From positions 1 through 26,300 of the forward strand of contig JAXDQV010000383.1 in NCBI GenBank assembly GCA_034667645.1: 26,300 nt of DNA, given 5' to 3'. The notes beneath the pieces are model-generated. The model was not told the DNA's origin. It did no database searches and worked only from the letters and a program-made list of their open reading frames with translations. Made by a program: the position numbers and the translations under genes. This document shows positions 7,405 through 14,151 of the stretch, in pieces; positions within the stretch are counted from its first letter, which is position 1, and each line of letters starts with the position of its first letter. The DNA is from JAJPJG01 sp034667645. Its GTDB lineage: Bacteria; Verrucomicrobiota; Verrucomicrobiia; Chthoniobacterales; Chthoniobacteraceae.

Positions 7405-8819
7405 AACAAATGACGGTTGCGCCGACGTTTGCCGGCTGGCAACGCCACGCGCGGAGCGGACTCCAGCAAGGGTTTTCCCCAGATGAGGTGCATTGGCAGG
7501 AACTGGCGGCCGAGCAACCGGCACTCGATCTTTTCGAGGAAAGCGAGGCGCCCGATCCAAAACTGGAAGCGTCTTTTCGCGTTCCGAAATCCTTCGTCCC
7601 CCTTGCGCAAACCGTTGCCCTGCATCGCGACGAGCGCCGCTGGGCATTGCTTTATCGAGTGCTCTGGCGGCTCACGCACGGCGAACGGAAGCTCCTCGAA
7701 ATCGCCGTCGACGAAGACGTGCGGACTTTGGCGGCAATGGCAAAAGCGGTCCGGCACGACATTCACAAAATGCGCGCCTTTGTGCGCTTTCGCGAAGTGC
7801 GCGGCGAGGATGGCCCCTGGTTCATCGCGTGGTTCGAGCCGGCGCATTACATCGTCGAGGCGAACGCGAAGTTCTTCGTCGATCGTTTCGCGAACATGCG
7901 CTGGGCGATTCTGACGCCGGATCGCTGCGCGCATTGGGATGGCAAACAGCTCGCATTCACCGCCGGCTTGACTCGAAGTGCCGCGCCGGAGGGCGACGAA
8001 ATGGAAACGCTCTGGCGCACCTATTACGCGAATATTTTTAACCCCGCCCGCGTGAAGGTGCACGCGATGCAGGCGGAGATGCCGAAGAAATACTGGAAGA
8101 ATTTACCGGAGGCCGCGTTGATCCCTGCGCTGCTCAATGAGGCACCGCGTCGCGTCGAGACGATGATCCGCAAAAGCAAAACGCAAATGACCGACGAAGC
8201 GAAATTCGAGGCCGCGCCGGTGCCGAAAACAACGAGCCTCGAAAAACTGCGCAAGGCCGCGAAGGGTTGTCGCGCGTGCCCGCTTTGGAAAACAGCGACG
8301 CAAACGGTGTTCGGCGAAGGTCCGCGCAAAGCCCGCGTGCTCATGATCGGCGAGCAGCCGGGCGATCAGGAAGATCTCGCGGGCCGGCCGTTTGTTGGGC
8401 CCGCGGGGAAACTGCTCGACCGCGCGCTGGCGGAAGCGGGCGTCGATCGTGATGCGGTTTACGTCACAAACGCGGTGAAGCATTTCAAATGGGAACCGCG
8501 CGGGAAACGGCGCCTGCACAAGAAGCCAAACTCGCGGGAGATTGCGGCGTGCCGGCCGTGGCTCGAGGCCGAGTTGCACATCGTGCAGCCGGAAATCCTC
8601 GTCTGTCTCGGAGCGACTGCCGCGGGAACGATATTCGGTCCGCAGATCCGTGTGACCAAGGATCGCGGTGAGTTTTTGCAGACCGAGTTCTCACAAAAGT
8701 CGCTCATCACCGTGCATCCGTCGTCGTTGTTGCGGGCGCCGGATGAGGAGACGCGTGCCCGAGAATACGCGCACTTCGTCGCCGACTTGAAATTGATCGC
8801 GACTGCGCTCGCGCAGTGA
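7401..8819 (+). CDS. DUF4130 domain fused to UdgX-type uracil-DNA-binding protein
   Basis: A 472-aa fusion. Residues ~35-265 form the radical-SAM-linked DUF4130-type domain (RDERRWALLYRVLWR, FFVDRFANMRW, PKKYWKNLPEA). Residues ~280-470 are a family-4-like uracil-DNA glycosylase of the UdgX kind: GEQPGDQED (317-325), FVGPAGKLLDRAL, VTNAVKHFKWE, KRRLHKKP with H373, and HPSSLLR (439-445). In mycobacterial UdgX the His of the KRRIH loop forms a covalent bond with the excised uracil site, so this protein may also become stuck on uracil-DNA. C290, C293 and C384 are candidate 4Fe-4S ligands. The fourth is unclear: C402 is nearby, while H361 sits where family-4 enzymes have a Cys. The start is GTG 7401 (GTGA overlap); ATG 7410 is the alternative. 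Confidence 0.9.
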   Translation: MKQMTVAPTFAGWQRHARSGLQQGFSPDEVHWQELAAEQPALDLFEESEAPDPKLEASFRVPKSFVPLAQTVALHRDERRWALLYRVLWRLTHGERKLLEIAVDEDVRTLAAMAKAVRHDIHKMRAFVRFREVRGEDGPWFIAWFEPAHYIVEANAKFFVDRFANMRWAILTPDRCAHWDGKQLAFTAGLTRSAAPEGDEMETLWRTYYANIFNPARVKVHAMQAEMPKKYWKNLPEAALIPALLNEAPRRVETMIRKSKTQMTDEAKFEAAPVPKTTSLEKLRKAAKGCRACPLWKTATQTVFGEGPRKARVLMIGEQPGDQEDLAGRPFVGPAGKLLDRALAEAGVDRDAVYVTNAVKHFKWEPRGKRRLHKKPNSREIAACRPWLEAELHIVQPEILVCLGATAAGTIFGPQIRVTKDRGEFLQTEFSQKSLITVHPSSLLRAPDEETRAREYAHFVADLKLIATALAQ

Positions 8820-8823
8820 AAGC

Positions 8824-8854
8824 GTGCGCGCTTTACGCCCGATGCGCCGCGCAC
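8824..8854. promoter_or_regulatory. 7-bp dyad upstream of alaS
   Basis: GTGCGCG (8824-8830) and CGCGCAC (8848-8854) are exact inverse copies separated by 17 nt. A TAAGTT box (8855-8860) follows directly, 17 nt before the alaS ATG. It may be an RNA stem-loop or a DNA operator. In E. coli, AlaRS represses its own gene by binding a palindrome near the start site, which makes the position suggestive; that is analogy, not proof. Confidence 0.35.
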
Positions 8855-8877
8855 TAAGTTGCCAGCCCTTTCCGCCC

Positions 8878-11800
8878 ATGACCTCCGCCGAAATTCGCCA
8901 GTCCTTCCTCGATTTTTTTCGCGAGAAACGGCACACGATCGTGCCGTCGAGTTCGCTCATGCCCGACTCGCCGAATTTACTTTTCACCAACGCCGGCATG
9001 AACCAATTCGTGCCGATTTTTCTCGGCGAAACGCGATGCCCGTATTCACCCGGCCGCGCCGCCGACACGCAAAAATGCATCCGCGCCGGCGGCAAGCACA
9101 ACGACCTCGATGACGTCGGGCTCGACACGTATCACCACACGTTTTTCGAGATGCTCGGGAACTGGAGCTTCGGCGATTACTTCAAACGCGAAGCGATCGA
9201 ATGGGCGTGGGAGCTGGTTGTCGGGCGGTGGAAATTTCCCGCGAACCGGCTCTACGCCACGGTTTACAGCCCGGACAAAGCACTCGGCGACCCGAGCGAC
9301 TTTGACCAGGAAGCGCACGATCTCTGGGCGGAAAAATTCCGCGCCGCCGGCCTCGATCCCGCCGTCCACATCGTCAACGGCACCAAAAAGGACAACTTCT
9401 GGATGATGGGCGACACCGGCCCGTGCGGCCCGTGCAGCGAGTTGCACGTGGACCTCACACAAAACGGCGACACCGGCGGAGCGCTCGTGAACAAAGGCAG
9501 CTCCGAGTGCATCGAAATTTGGAATCTCGTCTTCATCCAATTCAACGCGAATCCCGACGGCACCTTCACGCCGCTCCCCGCGCAGCACGTGGACACCGGC
9601 ATGGGTTTCGAGCGCGTGACGAGCATCATGCAGTGCACGAAAAACTTCACCGATTTCGGCACCACGATCTCGAATTACGAGACCGACGTTTTCCGCCCGA
9701 TCTTCGAGGAAATCGAAAAACTCAGCGGCAAAAAATACGCGAGCACGTTGCCGTCAAATGACGAGTTATCGCGTTTCGAACATTTATCTCTTTTGCCCAG
9801 AGAAGTGATTGCAGGCGAAATCGGGGTTTTGGATGAACGAGAAAAAAAGATTGTTTTTTCACATCTCGGAATTGACGGCGGTTCTCCAAAAACCCTGACG
9901 GATGTTGCCAGAAAGTTTGGAGTGACTCAGGAGCAAATTGATGAGATTGCGGCTGCGAGTTTTAAAAAAATCTCCGCATCGTATAAGCAACGACAAAACG
10001 CTGACCTTGCCTTTCGCGTTATCGCCGATCACATCCGCACGCTCAGCTTCGCCATCGCCGACGGCATCCAGCCCGGCAATACCGATCGCAATTACGTCCT
10101 CCGCCGCATCCTGCGCCGGGCCGTCCGCTACGGCCGCACGCTCGGCTTCCACGAGCCCTTCTTCTACAAACTCGTCGCCGTCCTCGCCCGCACGATGGGC
10201 GATGTCTTCCCCGAAATCCGGGCGAAGCAAAAGCACGTCGAGGAAACGCTGCGCCGCGAGGAGGAGGCGTTTAACAAGACGCTGGATCGGGGCCTTTCAA
10301 TCTTCGACAACAAAGCCTACTTCGGCGCGGTGCAACGACTGGCATCCAAGCGAGGCATAATCTTCGGTGGTGGTGCAGACTTTGGGTTGATCTCCGATTC
10401 AGAAGGAGAAAAACGCCCGTTGGAAACGACGAGCGTTGCATTTCAAAAAGGCGACCATTTCATTGATTTCACCTTCGAACAATTTCTTGCTGGCGAATGG
10501 CGCACGCTTCTTTTGGGAAGCCCCGAGGTTTCAGGCAAACACGCCTTTGAACTCTACGATACCTACGGCTTCCCACTCGATCTTACCGAGTTAATGGCTC
10601 GCGAACGCGGCCTCACTGTGGACACGGTTGGTTTTGAAAAGCTGATGGAGGAGCAGCGCGCCCGCGCTCGCGCCGCGCAGAAAAAGCAGGTCATCGAGCT
10701 TTCGCAGATTGAGACTAAGGAGCCGACGCATTTTCTTGGCTACGATCACAATCACACCGGCGCGGACGTGCAGGAAGTCGTCGCGCTCAAGGACAAAACC
10801 GCGGTCGTGCTCAACAACTCCGTTTGCTACGCCGAGATGGGCGGGCAGGTCGGCGACACGGGCGAGTTGACCGGCTCGGGAAAACTTTGGCGCGTCGTGA
10901 ACACGCAGAAGAGCGGCGCGACGTGGCTGCATTTCATCGAGAGCGATGACGCGCCGAGCCCCGGCGAGCACGTGACGGTGGAGTTTGACGCTGCGCGGCG
11001 CGCGGCGATCCAGCGGCATCACACGGTGACGCATTTGCTGCACTGGGCGCTGCACGAAATCGTCTCGCGCGAGGCGACGCAGAAGGGGTCGTTCGTCGGG
11101 CCGGACAAGCTGACGTTCGATTTCAACAGCGCCGCACTCACGCCCGCGCAGGTGCGCGATGTCGAGCGACTGGTGAACGAGCGCATCGTGGAAAACGCGG
11201 GCGTGACCTGGAACGAAGTCGCCTACGCCGACGTGCGCGGGCGCGCGGACGTGATGCAGTTCTTCGGCGACAAATACGGCGAGACGGTCCGGCTCGTGGA
11301 GGTTGGCGATTATTCGAAGGAACTCTGCGGCGGGACGCACACGCGCGCGACGGGCGAGATCGGCCTCTTCCGCATCGTGAGCGAAGCGGCGATCGCCGCC
11401 GGCGTCCGGCGCATCGAAGCCGTCGCGGGGTTAAACGCCTACGATTTCGCGACGACGGACACCGAGCGTTTGAAAAACTTCGCGACGAAACTCAACGCAC
11501 CGATTGGCGAAATCGAAAAGAAACTCGAAGCACTTTTGGCGCAGCAAAAGGAATTGGAGAAATCGCTCAAGTCCGCACAGCAGCGCGAGGCGGCGGGTCG
11601 CGCGAAAACTTTGCTCGCGAGCGCGGAGACGATCAACGGCACGCCCGCAATCATCGAAAAAGTGGACGGCGCAAGCGGCGATGATTTGCAAACCATCGCC
11701 GACGCATTGAAGTCGCACGGCTTTAAAGGCGTGATCGTTTTGGGCGTAGCGGCGAATGGCGCAGTTGCGCTTGTCGCGAGCGTTTCGCCCGATTTCACCG

Positions 11801-11946
11801 CGAAAGCGCAGGCCGGAAAAATCATCCAGCAGATCGCGCCGCTCGTCGGCGGCAAAGGCGGCGGCAAGCCCGACAACGCGCGCGGCGGCGGCAAAGATCC
11901 ATCGCAGCTCGACGCGGCGCTGGCGCACGCGAAAACACTTTTGTAG
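8878..11946 (+). CDS. alaS: Alanyl-tRNA synthetase with two extra internal blocks
   Basis: Charges tRNA-Ala and clears mischarged Ser/Gly. ATG 8878 is chosen because the standard N-terminus (TSAEIRQSFLDFFREKRH) starts there; the upstream in-frame GTG 8824 is unlikely. Class II motifs: TNAGMNQFVPIFLG, GNWSFGDYF, and GIQPGNTDRNYVLRRILRRAVRYGR. Editing site: H715-xxx-H719 (HTVTHLL) and C817GGTH821. The C-Ala domain ends with a glycine-rich VGGKGGGKPDNARGGG. The protein has 1022 aa against about 875 usual. Nearly all of the excess lies in two blocks, residues ~291-375 and ~480-551, whose DNA is GC-poorer than the rest of the gene. Catalytic and editing residues are intact, so the enzyme should work. 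No terminator separates it from udgX 58 nt upstream. Confidence 0.97.
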   Translation: MTSAEIRQSFLDFFREKRHTIVPSSSLMPDSPNLLFTNAGMNQFVPIFLGETRCPYSPGRAADTQKCIRAGGKHNDLDDVGLDTYHHTFFEMLGNWSFGDYFKREAIEWAWELVVGRWKFPANRLYATVYSPDKALGDPSDFDQEAHDLWAEKFRAAGLDPAVHIVNGTKKDNFWMMGDTGPCGPCSELHVDLTQNGDTGGALVNKGSSECIEIWNLVFIQFNANPDGTFTPLPAQHVDTGMGFERVTSIMQCTKNFTDFGTTISNYETDVFRPIFEEIEKLSGKKYASTLPSNDELSRFEHLSLLPREVIAGEIGVLDEREKKIVFSHLGIDGGSPKTLTDVARKFGVTQEQIDEIAAASFKKISASYKQRQNADLAFRVIADHIRTLSFAIADGIQPGNTDRNYVLRRILRRAVRYGRTLGFHEPFFYKLVAVLARTMGDVFPEIRAKQKHVEETLRREEEAFNKTLDRGLSIFDNKAYFGAVQRLASKRGIIFGGGADFGLISDSEGEKRPLETTSVAFQKGDHFIDFTFEQFLAGEWRTLLLGSPEVSGKHAFELYDTYGFPLDLTELMARERGLTVDTVGFEKLMEEQRARARAAQKKQVIELSQIETKEPTHFLGYDHNHTGADVQEVVALKDKTAVVLNNSVCYAEMGGQVGDTGELTGSGKLWRVVNTQKSGATWLHFIESDDAPSPGEHVTVEFDAARRAAIQRHHTVTHLLHWALHEIVSREATQKGSFVGPDKLTFDFNSAALTPAQVRDVERLVNERIVENAGVTWNEVAYADVRGRADVMQFFGDKYGETVRLVEVGDYSKELCGGTHTRATGEIGLFRIVSEAAIAAGVRRIEAVAGLNAYDFATTDTERLKNFATKLNAPIGEIEKKLEALLAQQKELEKSLKSAQQREAAGRAKTLLASAETINGTPAIIEKVDGASGDDLQTIADALKSHGFKGVIVLGVAANGAVALVASVSPDFTAKAQAGKIIQQIAPLVGGKGGGKPDNARGGGKDPSQLDAALAHAKTLL
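9748..10002 (+). other. GC-poor in-frame block inside alaS encoding a sigma-70 region-4-like helix-turn-helix
   Basis: About 85 codons sit between the normal AlaRS segments ending KLSGKKYAS and starting DLAFRVIADHIR. Hand count gives 81 G+C of 180 (45%) at 9781-9960, against 58-72% in flanking 60-base lines. Residues ~318-365 read LDEREKKIV, GIDGGSPKTL, DVARKFGVTQEQIDEIAAASFKKI. This is the same order as sigma-70 region 4 (LxxREREV, GLDxGEPKTL, EIGxxFGVTRERIRQIE). Codon use shifts to A/T-ending codons within the block. It is not an intein: no N-terminal Cys/Ser splice block and no terminal HN-C/S are present. Confidence 0.8.
10315..10530 (+). other. Second GC-poor in-frame block inside alaS
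   Basis: About 72 codons lie between FNKTLDRGLSIFDNK and SGKHAFELYDTYGFP, where most AlaRS have roughly ten residues. Hand count gives 90 G+C of 180 (50%) at 10321-10500, below the flanks. The inserted residues (RGIIFGGGADFGLISDS, FQKGDHFIDFTFEQFLAGEW) look like a small mixed alpha/beta unit that I do not recognise. Reading frame is kept on both sides. Confidence 0.7.
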
Positions 11947-12057
11947 TTCGCGAAAGATCGCGGTCGACAATCCCGGATGCGGCGGAATTTTCAAAGAAGC
12001 GCCGGCCGCCTGACCGAAGACACGTCCAGACGGCCCGTGAGAAGAGTTTTATGTGCG

Positions 12058-12369
12058 ATGAAATTCCATTGGTTTTTAATGTTATTTGTTTTGACGTTCA
12101 CGCTCGCCTTGAGCGGCTGCGGCGGTGGGTCGCCGGTCACGCTGACGCAGGATAATCTCGACAAGATTCACGACGGCATGAGTGCCGCTGAGGTGAAAAC
12201 GATTCTCGGCGCGCCGACTGATTCCAAAACCGAACCGATCCCGATCGTCGGCGGAACGAAGACAACTTATGTCTATTCCAACGACAAAGATCGCGTGGTG
12301 ATCGTGCTGAAAAACGACACGGTGCAGTCAAAGGAAGGCCACTTCACGAGCGCGAAAGAAGTGCGCTGA
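12058..12369 (+). CDS. Small BamE/SmpA-like outer-membrane lipoprotein
   Basis: A 103-aa protein. ATG 12058 is chosen because a lipoprotein signal starts there: a hydrophobic stretch FLMLFVLTFTLA and lipobox LSG-C21. The mature part has the SmpA/OmlA/BamE signature (LTQDNLDKIHDGMSAAEV, ILGAPTD) followed by beta strands (TTYVYSNDKDRVVIVLKND). BamE-type proteins are accessory to outer-membrane beta-barrel assembly, but many short lipoproteins share this fold, so the exact role is open. It is convergent with yebC, with a 21-nt gap. Confidence 0.85.
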   Translation: MKFHWFLMLFVLTFTLALSGCGGGSPVTLTQDNLDKIHDGMSAAEVKTILGAPTDSKTEPIPIVGGTKTTYVYSNDKDRVVIVLKNDTVQSKEGHFTSAKEVR

Positions 12370-12402
12370 CCCCGCCCGTCCTGAGGCCGCCTATTTCAGC
12401 GC
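12363..12402. other. Stem-loop spanning both stop codons of a convergent gene pair
   Basis: GCGCTGA (12363-12369) pairs with TCAGCGC (12396-12402), loop 26 nt. The left arm holds the TGA of the lipoprotein gene and the right arm lies in the end of yebC. There is no long T-run on either side. It may act as a weak shared 3' end; otherwise I see no terminator in this gap. Confidence 0.3.
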
Positions 12403-13122
12403 GGCCCAGACGCGATGCACGTCGTCGTGATCTTCGAGCATTTGCAGAAATTCGGCAGCTTCCGCGTGGTCTGATTCGCTTAACTCCGGAAAGTTCTTGG
12501 GCAAATAACCCAGCTCGCTCGTCACCACCGTCCAGCCGTTTTGCGAGAGCCATTGCGAGACCGCATGCAGGTCCGTGCGCTCGGTAATAAAACGCGCGCC
12601 CGTCGCGTCCGCCGGAATATCGTCGTTCGTCGCATGTGCGAGCGGCTCGACGTTTTGCGCGCCAGCCTCGATCGCCGCGGCTTCGATGTCCACCGCCGCA
12701 TCGGGGTGATGCGCCTCGACGAGCCCGACGTGATCGAAGAGGAACTTGTTGGAGCCCGGCGCGCCGAGCTGGCCGCGTTTGAAAAGGAGGCGCAGTTCCG
12801 GCGCGGTGCGGTTGTTGTTGTCCGTGAGCACCTCGACGATCACCGGCACTTTGTGTGGCGCGTAGCCCTCGAAAACGATGTGATCCATCGTGAGCTTCTC
12901 GCCGCCGACTCCGGCGCCTTTTTTGATCGCGCGCTCAATCGCTTCGCGAGTCACGCTCGCTTTCCGCGCCTTTTCCACCACGGAGAAAAGGTGCGCGTTT
13001 CCATGGGGATCAGGTCCGCCGAGTTTCGCGGCGACCATGATTTCTTTCACGAGTTTCCCGACGACCTGGCCTTTTTTCAGACCGGCGACTTCGCGTTTTG
13101 CGTGGAGCCATTGACGTCCCAT
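12391..13122 (-). CDS. yebC: YebC/PmpR family protein
   Basis: A 243-aa full-length YebC. The N-terminal signature is GRQWLHAKREVAGLKKGQVVGKLVKEIMVAAKLGGPDP with GN after it. The central NNNRTAPELRLLFKRGQLG and the C-terminal three-domain pattern follow (EAGAQNVEPLAHATND, LGYLPKNFPELSE, MLEDHDDVHRVWAALK). Members were described as DNA-binding regulators; more recent work links bacterial and mitochondrial YebC/TACO1 to easing ribosome stalling at proline-rich stretches. Both views come from the family, not from this sequence. No Shine-Dalgarno is apparent. It is transcribed divergently from the epimerase across 78 bp. It is often beside ruvC/ruvAB elsewhere, but not here. Confidence 0.95.
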   Translation of the reverse strand: MGRQWLHAKREVAGLKKGQVVGKLVKEIMVAAKLGGPDPHGNAHLFSVVEKARKASVTREAIERAIKKGAGVGGEKLTMDHIVFEGYAPHKVPVIVEVLTDNNNRTAPELRLLFKRGQLGAPGSNKFLFDHVGLVEAHHPDAAVDIEAAAIEAGAQNVEPLAHATNDDIPADATGARFITERTDLHAVSQWLSQNGWTVVTSELGYLPKNFPELSESDHAEAAEFLQMLEDHDDVHRVWAALK

Positions 13123-13188
13123 AGGTTTTTAGGAAAGCAGGAACGCGGCGAAATTGAAAATAGCTTTCGGCTCGCGCAAACCGTCCGT

Positions 13189-13194
13189 TAGCCT
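13189..13194 (+). promoter_or_regulatory. TANNNT box 6 nt before the epimerase ATG (leaderless-type -10)
   Basis: TAGCCT ends six bases before ATG 13201 and no Shine-Dalgarno is present. A -10 element at this distance would start transcription at or very near the A of ATG, as in leaderless mRNAs. No good -35 is visible at 16-18 nt. Confidence 0.35.
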
Positions 13195-13200
13195 GCGCGG

Positions 13201-14151
13201 ATGAAAGTTCTGGTCACCGGTGGCGCCGGTTTCATCGGCTCCCATTTCGTCGAGCATTTGCTACGCGCAGGCCATGCCGTCGCGGTCATCGATGAGTTCA
13301 ACGATTTCTACGATCCGCGGATCAAGCGCGCGAATCTCGAGTCGGTCCGCGGTTCCGTCGAGCTGCATGAGGCCGATATTCGCGATGCTGATCACATGTT
13401 AAACATCGTTAAAAACGGCGCGTTCGACACGATCGTCAATCTCGCGGCGCGGGCCGGAGTGCGGCCCTCGATCAAAGAGCCGCGTCTTTATATTGAGACG
13501 AACATCATCGGCACTTACAACCTGCTCGAAGCGGCGCGGCAGGCGGGCATCGAGCGTTTCATCTGCGCTTCCAGCTCCTCAGTTTACGGTGTCTTAAAAA
13601 CCGCGCCGTTCCGCGAAGACATGGCGCTGACCGCGACAATCTCCCCCTACGCCGCGACGAAACTGGCCGGCGAGCAGCTCTGCTCGAACTATTCGCACCT
13701 TTACGACATGCGGACGATCAACCTGCGCTTTTTCACCGTCTACGGCCCTCGTCAGCGGCCGGATCTCGCGATCCACAAGTTCACGAAGTTCATCAACGAG
13801 GGAAAAACGATCGACCAATATGGCGACGGTTCCACACGGCGCGACTACACTTACATCGACGATATCGTGCAGGGCATGATGGTGTGCCTGACTTACGAAG
13901 GCGAACGATGTGATGTCTTTAACCTCGGCGAAAGCCAGACGACGACGCTGACGGAATTGATTCACGAAATCGAAGTCGCCGTTGGAAAAAAGGCCGTCAT
14001 CAATCGGATGCCCGAACAGCCCGGCGACGTGCCGCTGACCTACGCCGATATCTCGAAAGCGAAAGCGCTCCTCGGATACAACCCGACCACCAAGATCAAA
14101 GAGGGCATCCCGAAATTTGTGGAGTGGTTCCTGGACTACGCGCGCCAGTGA
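13201..14151 (+). CDS. NAD-dependent epimerase/dehydratase (nucleotide-sugar, UDP-glucuronate 4-epimerase-like)
   Basis: An extended short-chain dehydrogenase of 316 aa. The Rossmann motif GGAGFIGS is at 7-14. The acidic adenine-ribose binder is in VIDEFNDFYDPRIKRAN, a form common in UDP-glucuronate 4-epimerases. The catalytic set is S124-S127 (ASSSSVYG), Y150 and K154 (SPYAATK). Substrate-side motifs are FFTVYGPRQRPDLAI and GDGSTRRDYTYIDD. It acts on UDP-sugars in the cytoplasm, probably for surface polysaccharide. The exact sugar cannot be set from sequence alone. The stop overlaps a GTG start of the next gene (GTGA), so both may be co-translated although their functions differ. Confidence 0.9.
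   Translation: MKVLVTGGAGFIGSHFVEHLLRAGHAVAVIDEFNDFYDPRIKRANLESVRGSVELHEADIRDADHMLNIVKNGAFDTIVNLAARAGVRPSIKEPRLYIETNIIGTYNLLEAARQAGIERFICASSSSVYGVLKTAPFREDMALTATISPYAATKLAGEQLCSNYSHLYDMRTINLRFFTVYGPRQRPDLAIHKFTKFINEGKTIDQYGDGSTRRDYTYIDDIVQGMMVCLTYEGERCDVFNLGESQTTTLTELIHEIEVAVGKKAVINRMPEQPGDVPLTYADISKAKALLGYNPTTKIKEGIPKFVEWFLDYARQ

Noticed and set aside
8820..8877. T-box leader before alaS
   Set aside because: Only 58 bp between genes and no T-box sequence.
9748..10002. Intein in alaS
   Set aside because: No N-terminal Cys/Ser splice block, no homing endonuclease motif and no terminal HN followed by Cys/Ser/Thr; too short as well.
10591..11340. Long reverse-strand open frame inside alaS
   Set aside because: Codon pattern is that of an antisense shadow of a high-GC gene; no motif, and alaS fully explains the region.
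12541..13191. 216-codon + strand frame over yebC
   Set aside because: Antisense shadow of a well-recognised YebC.
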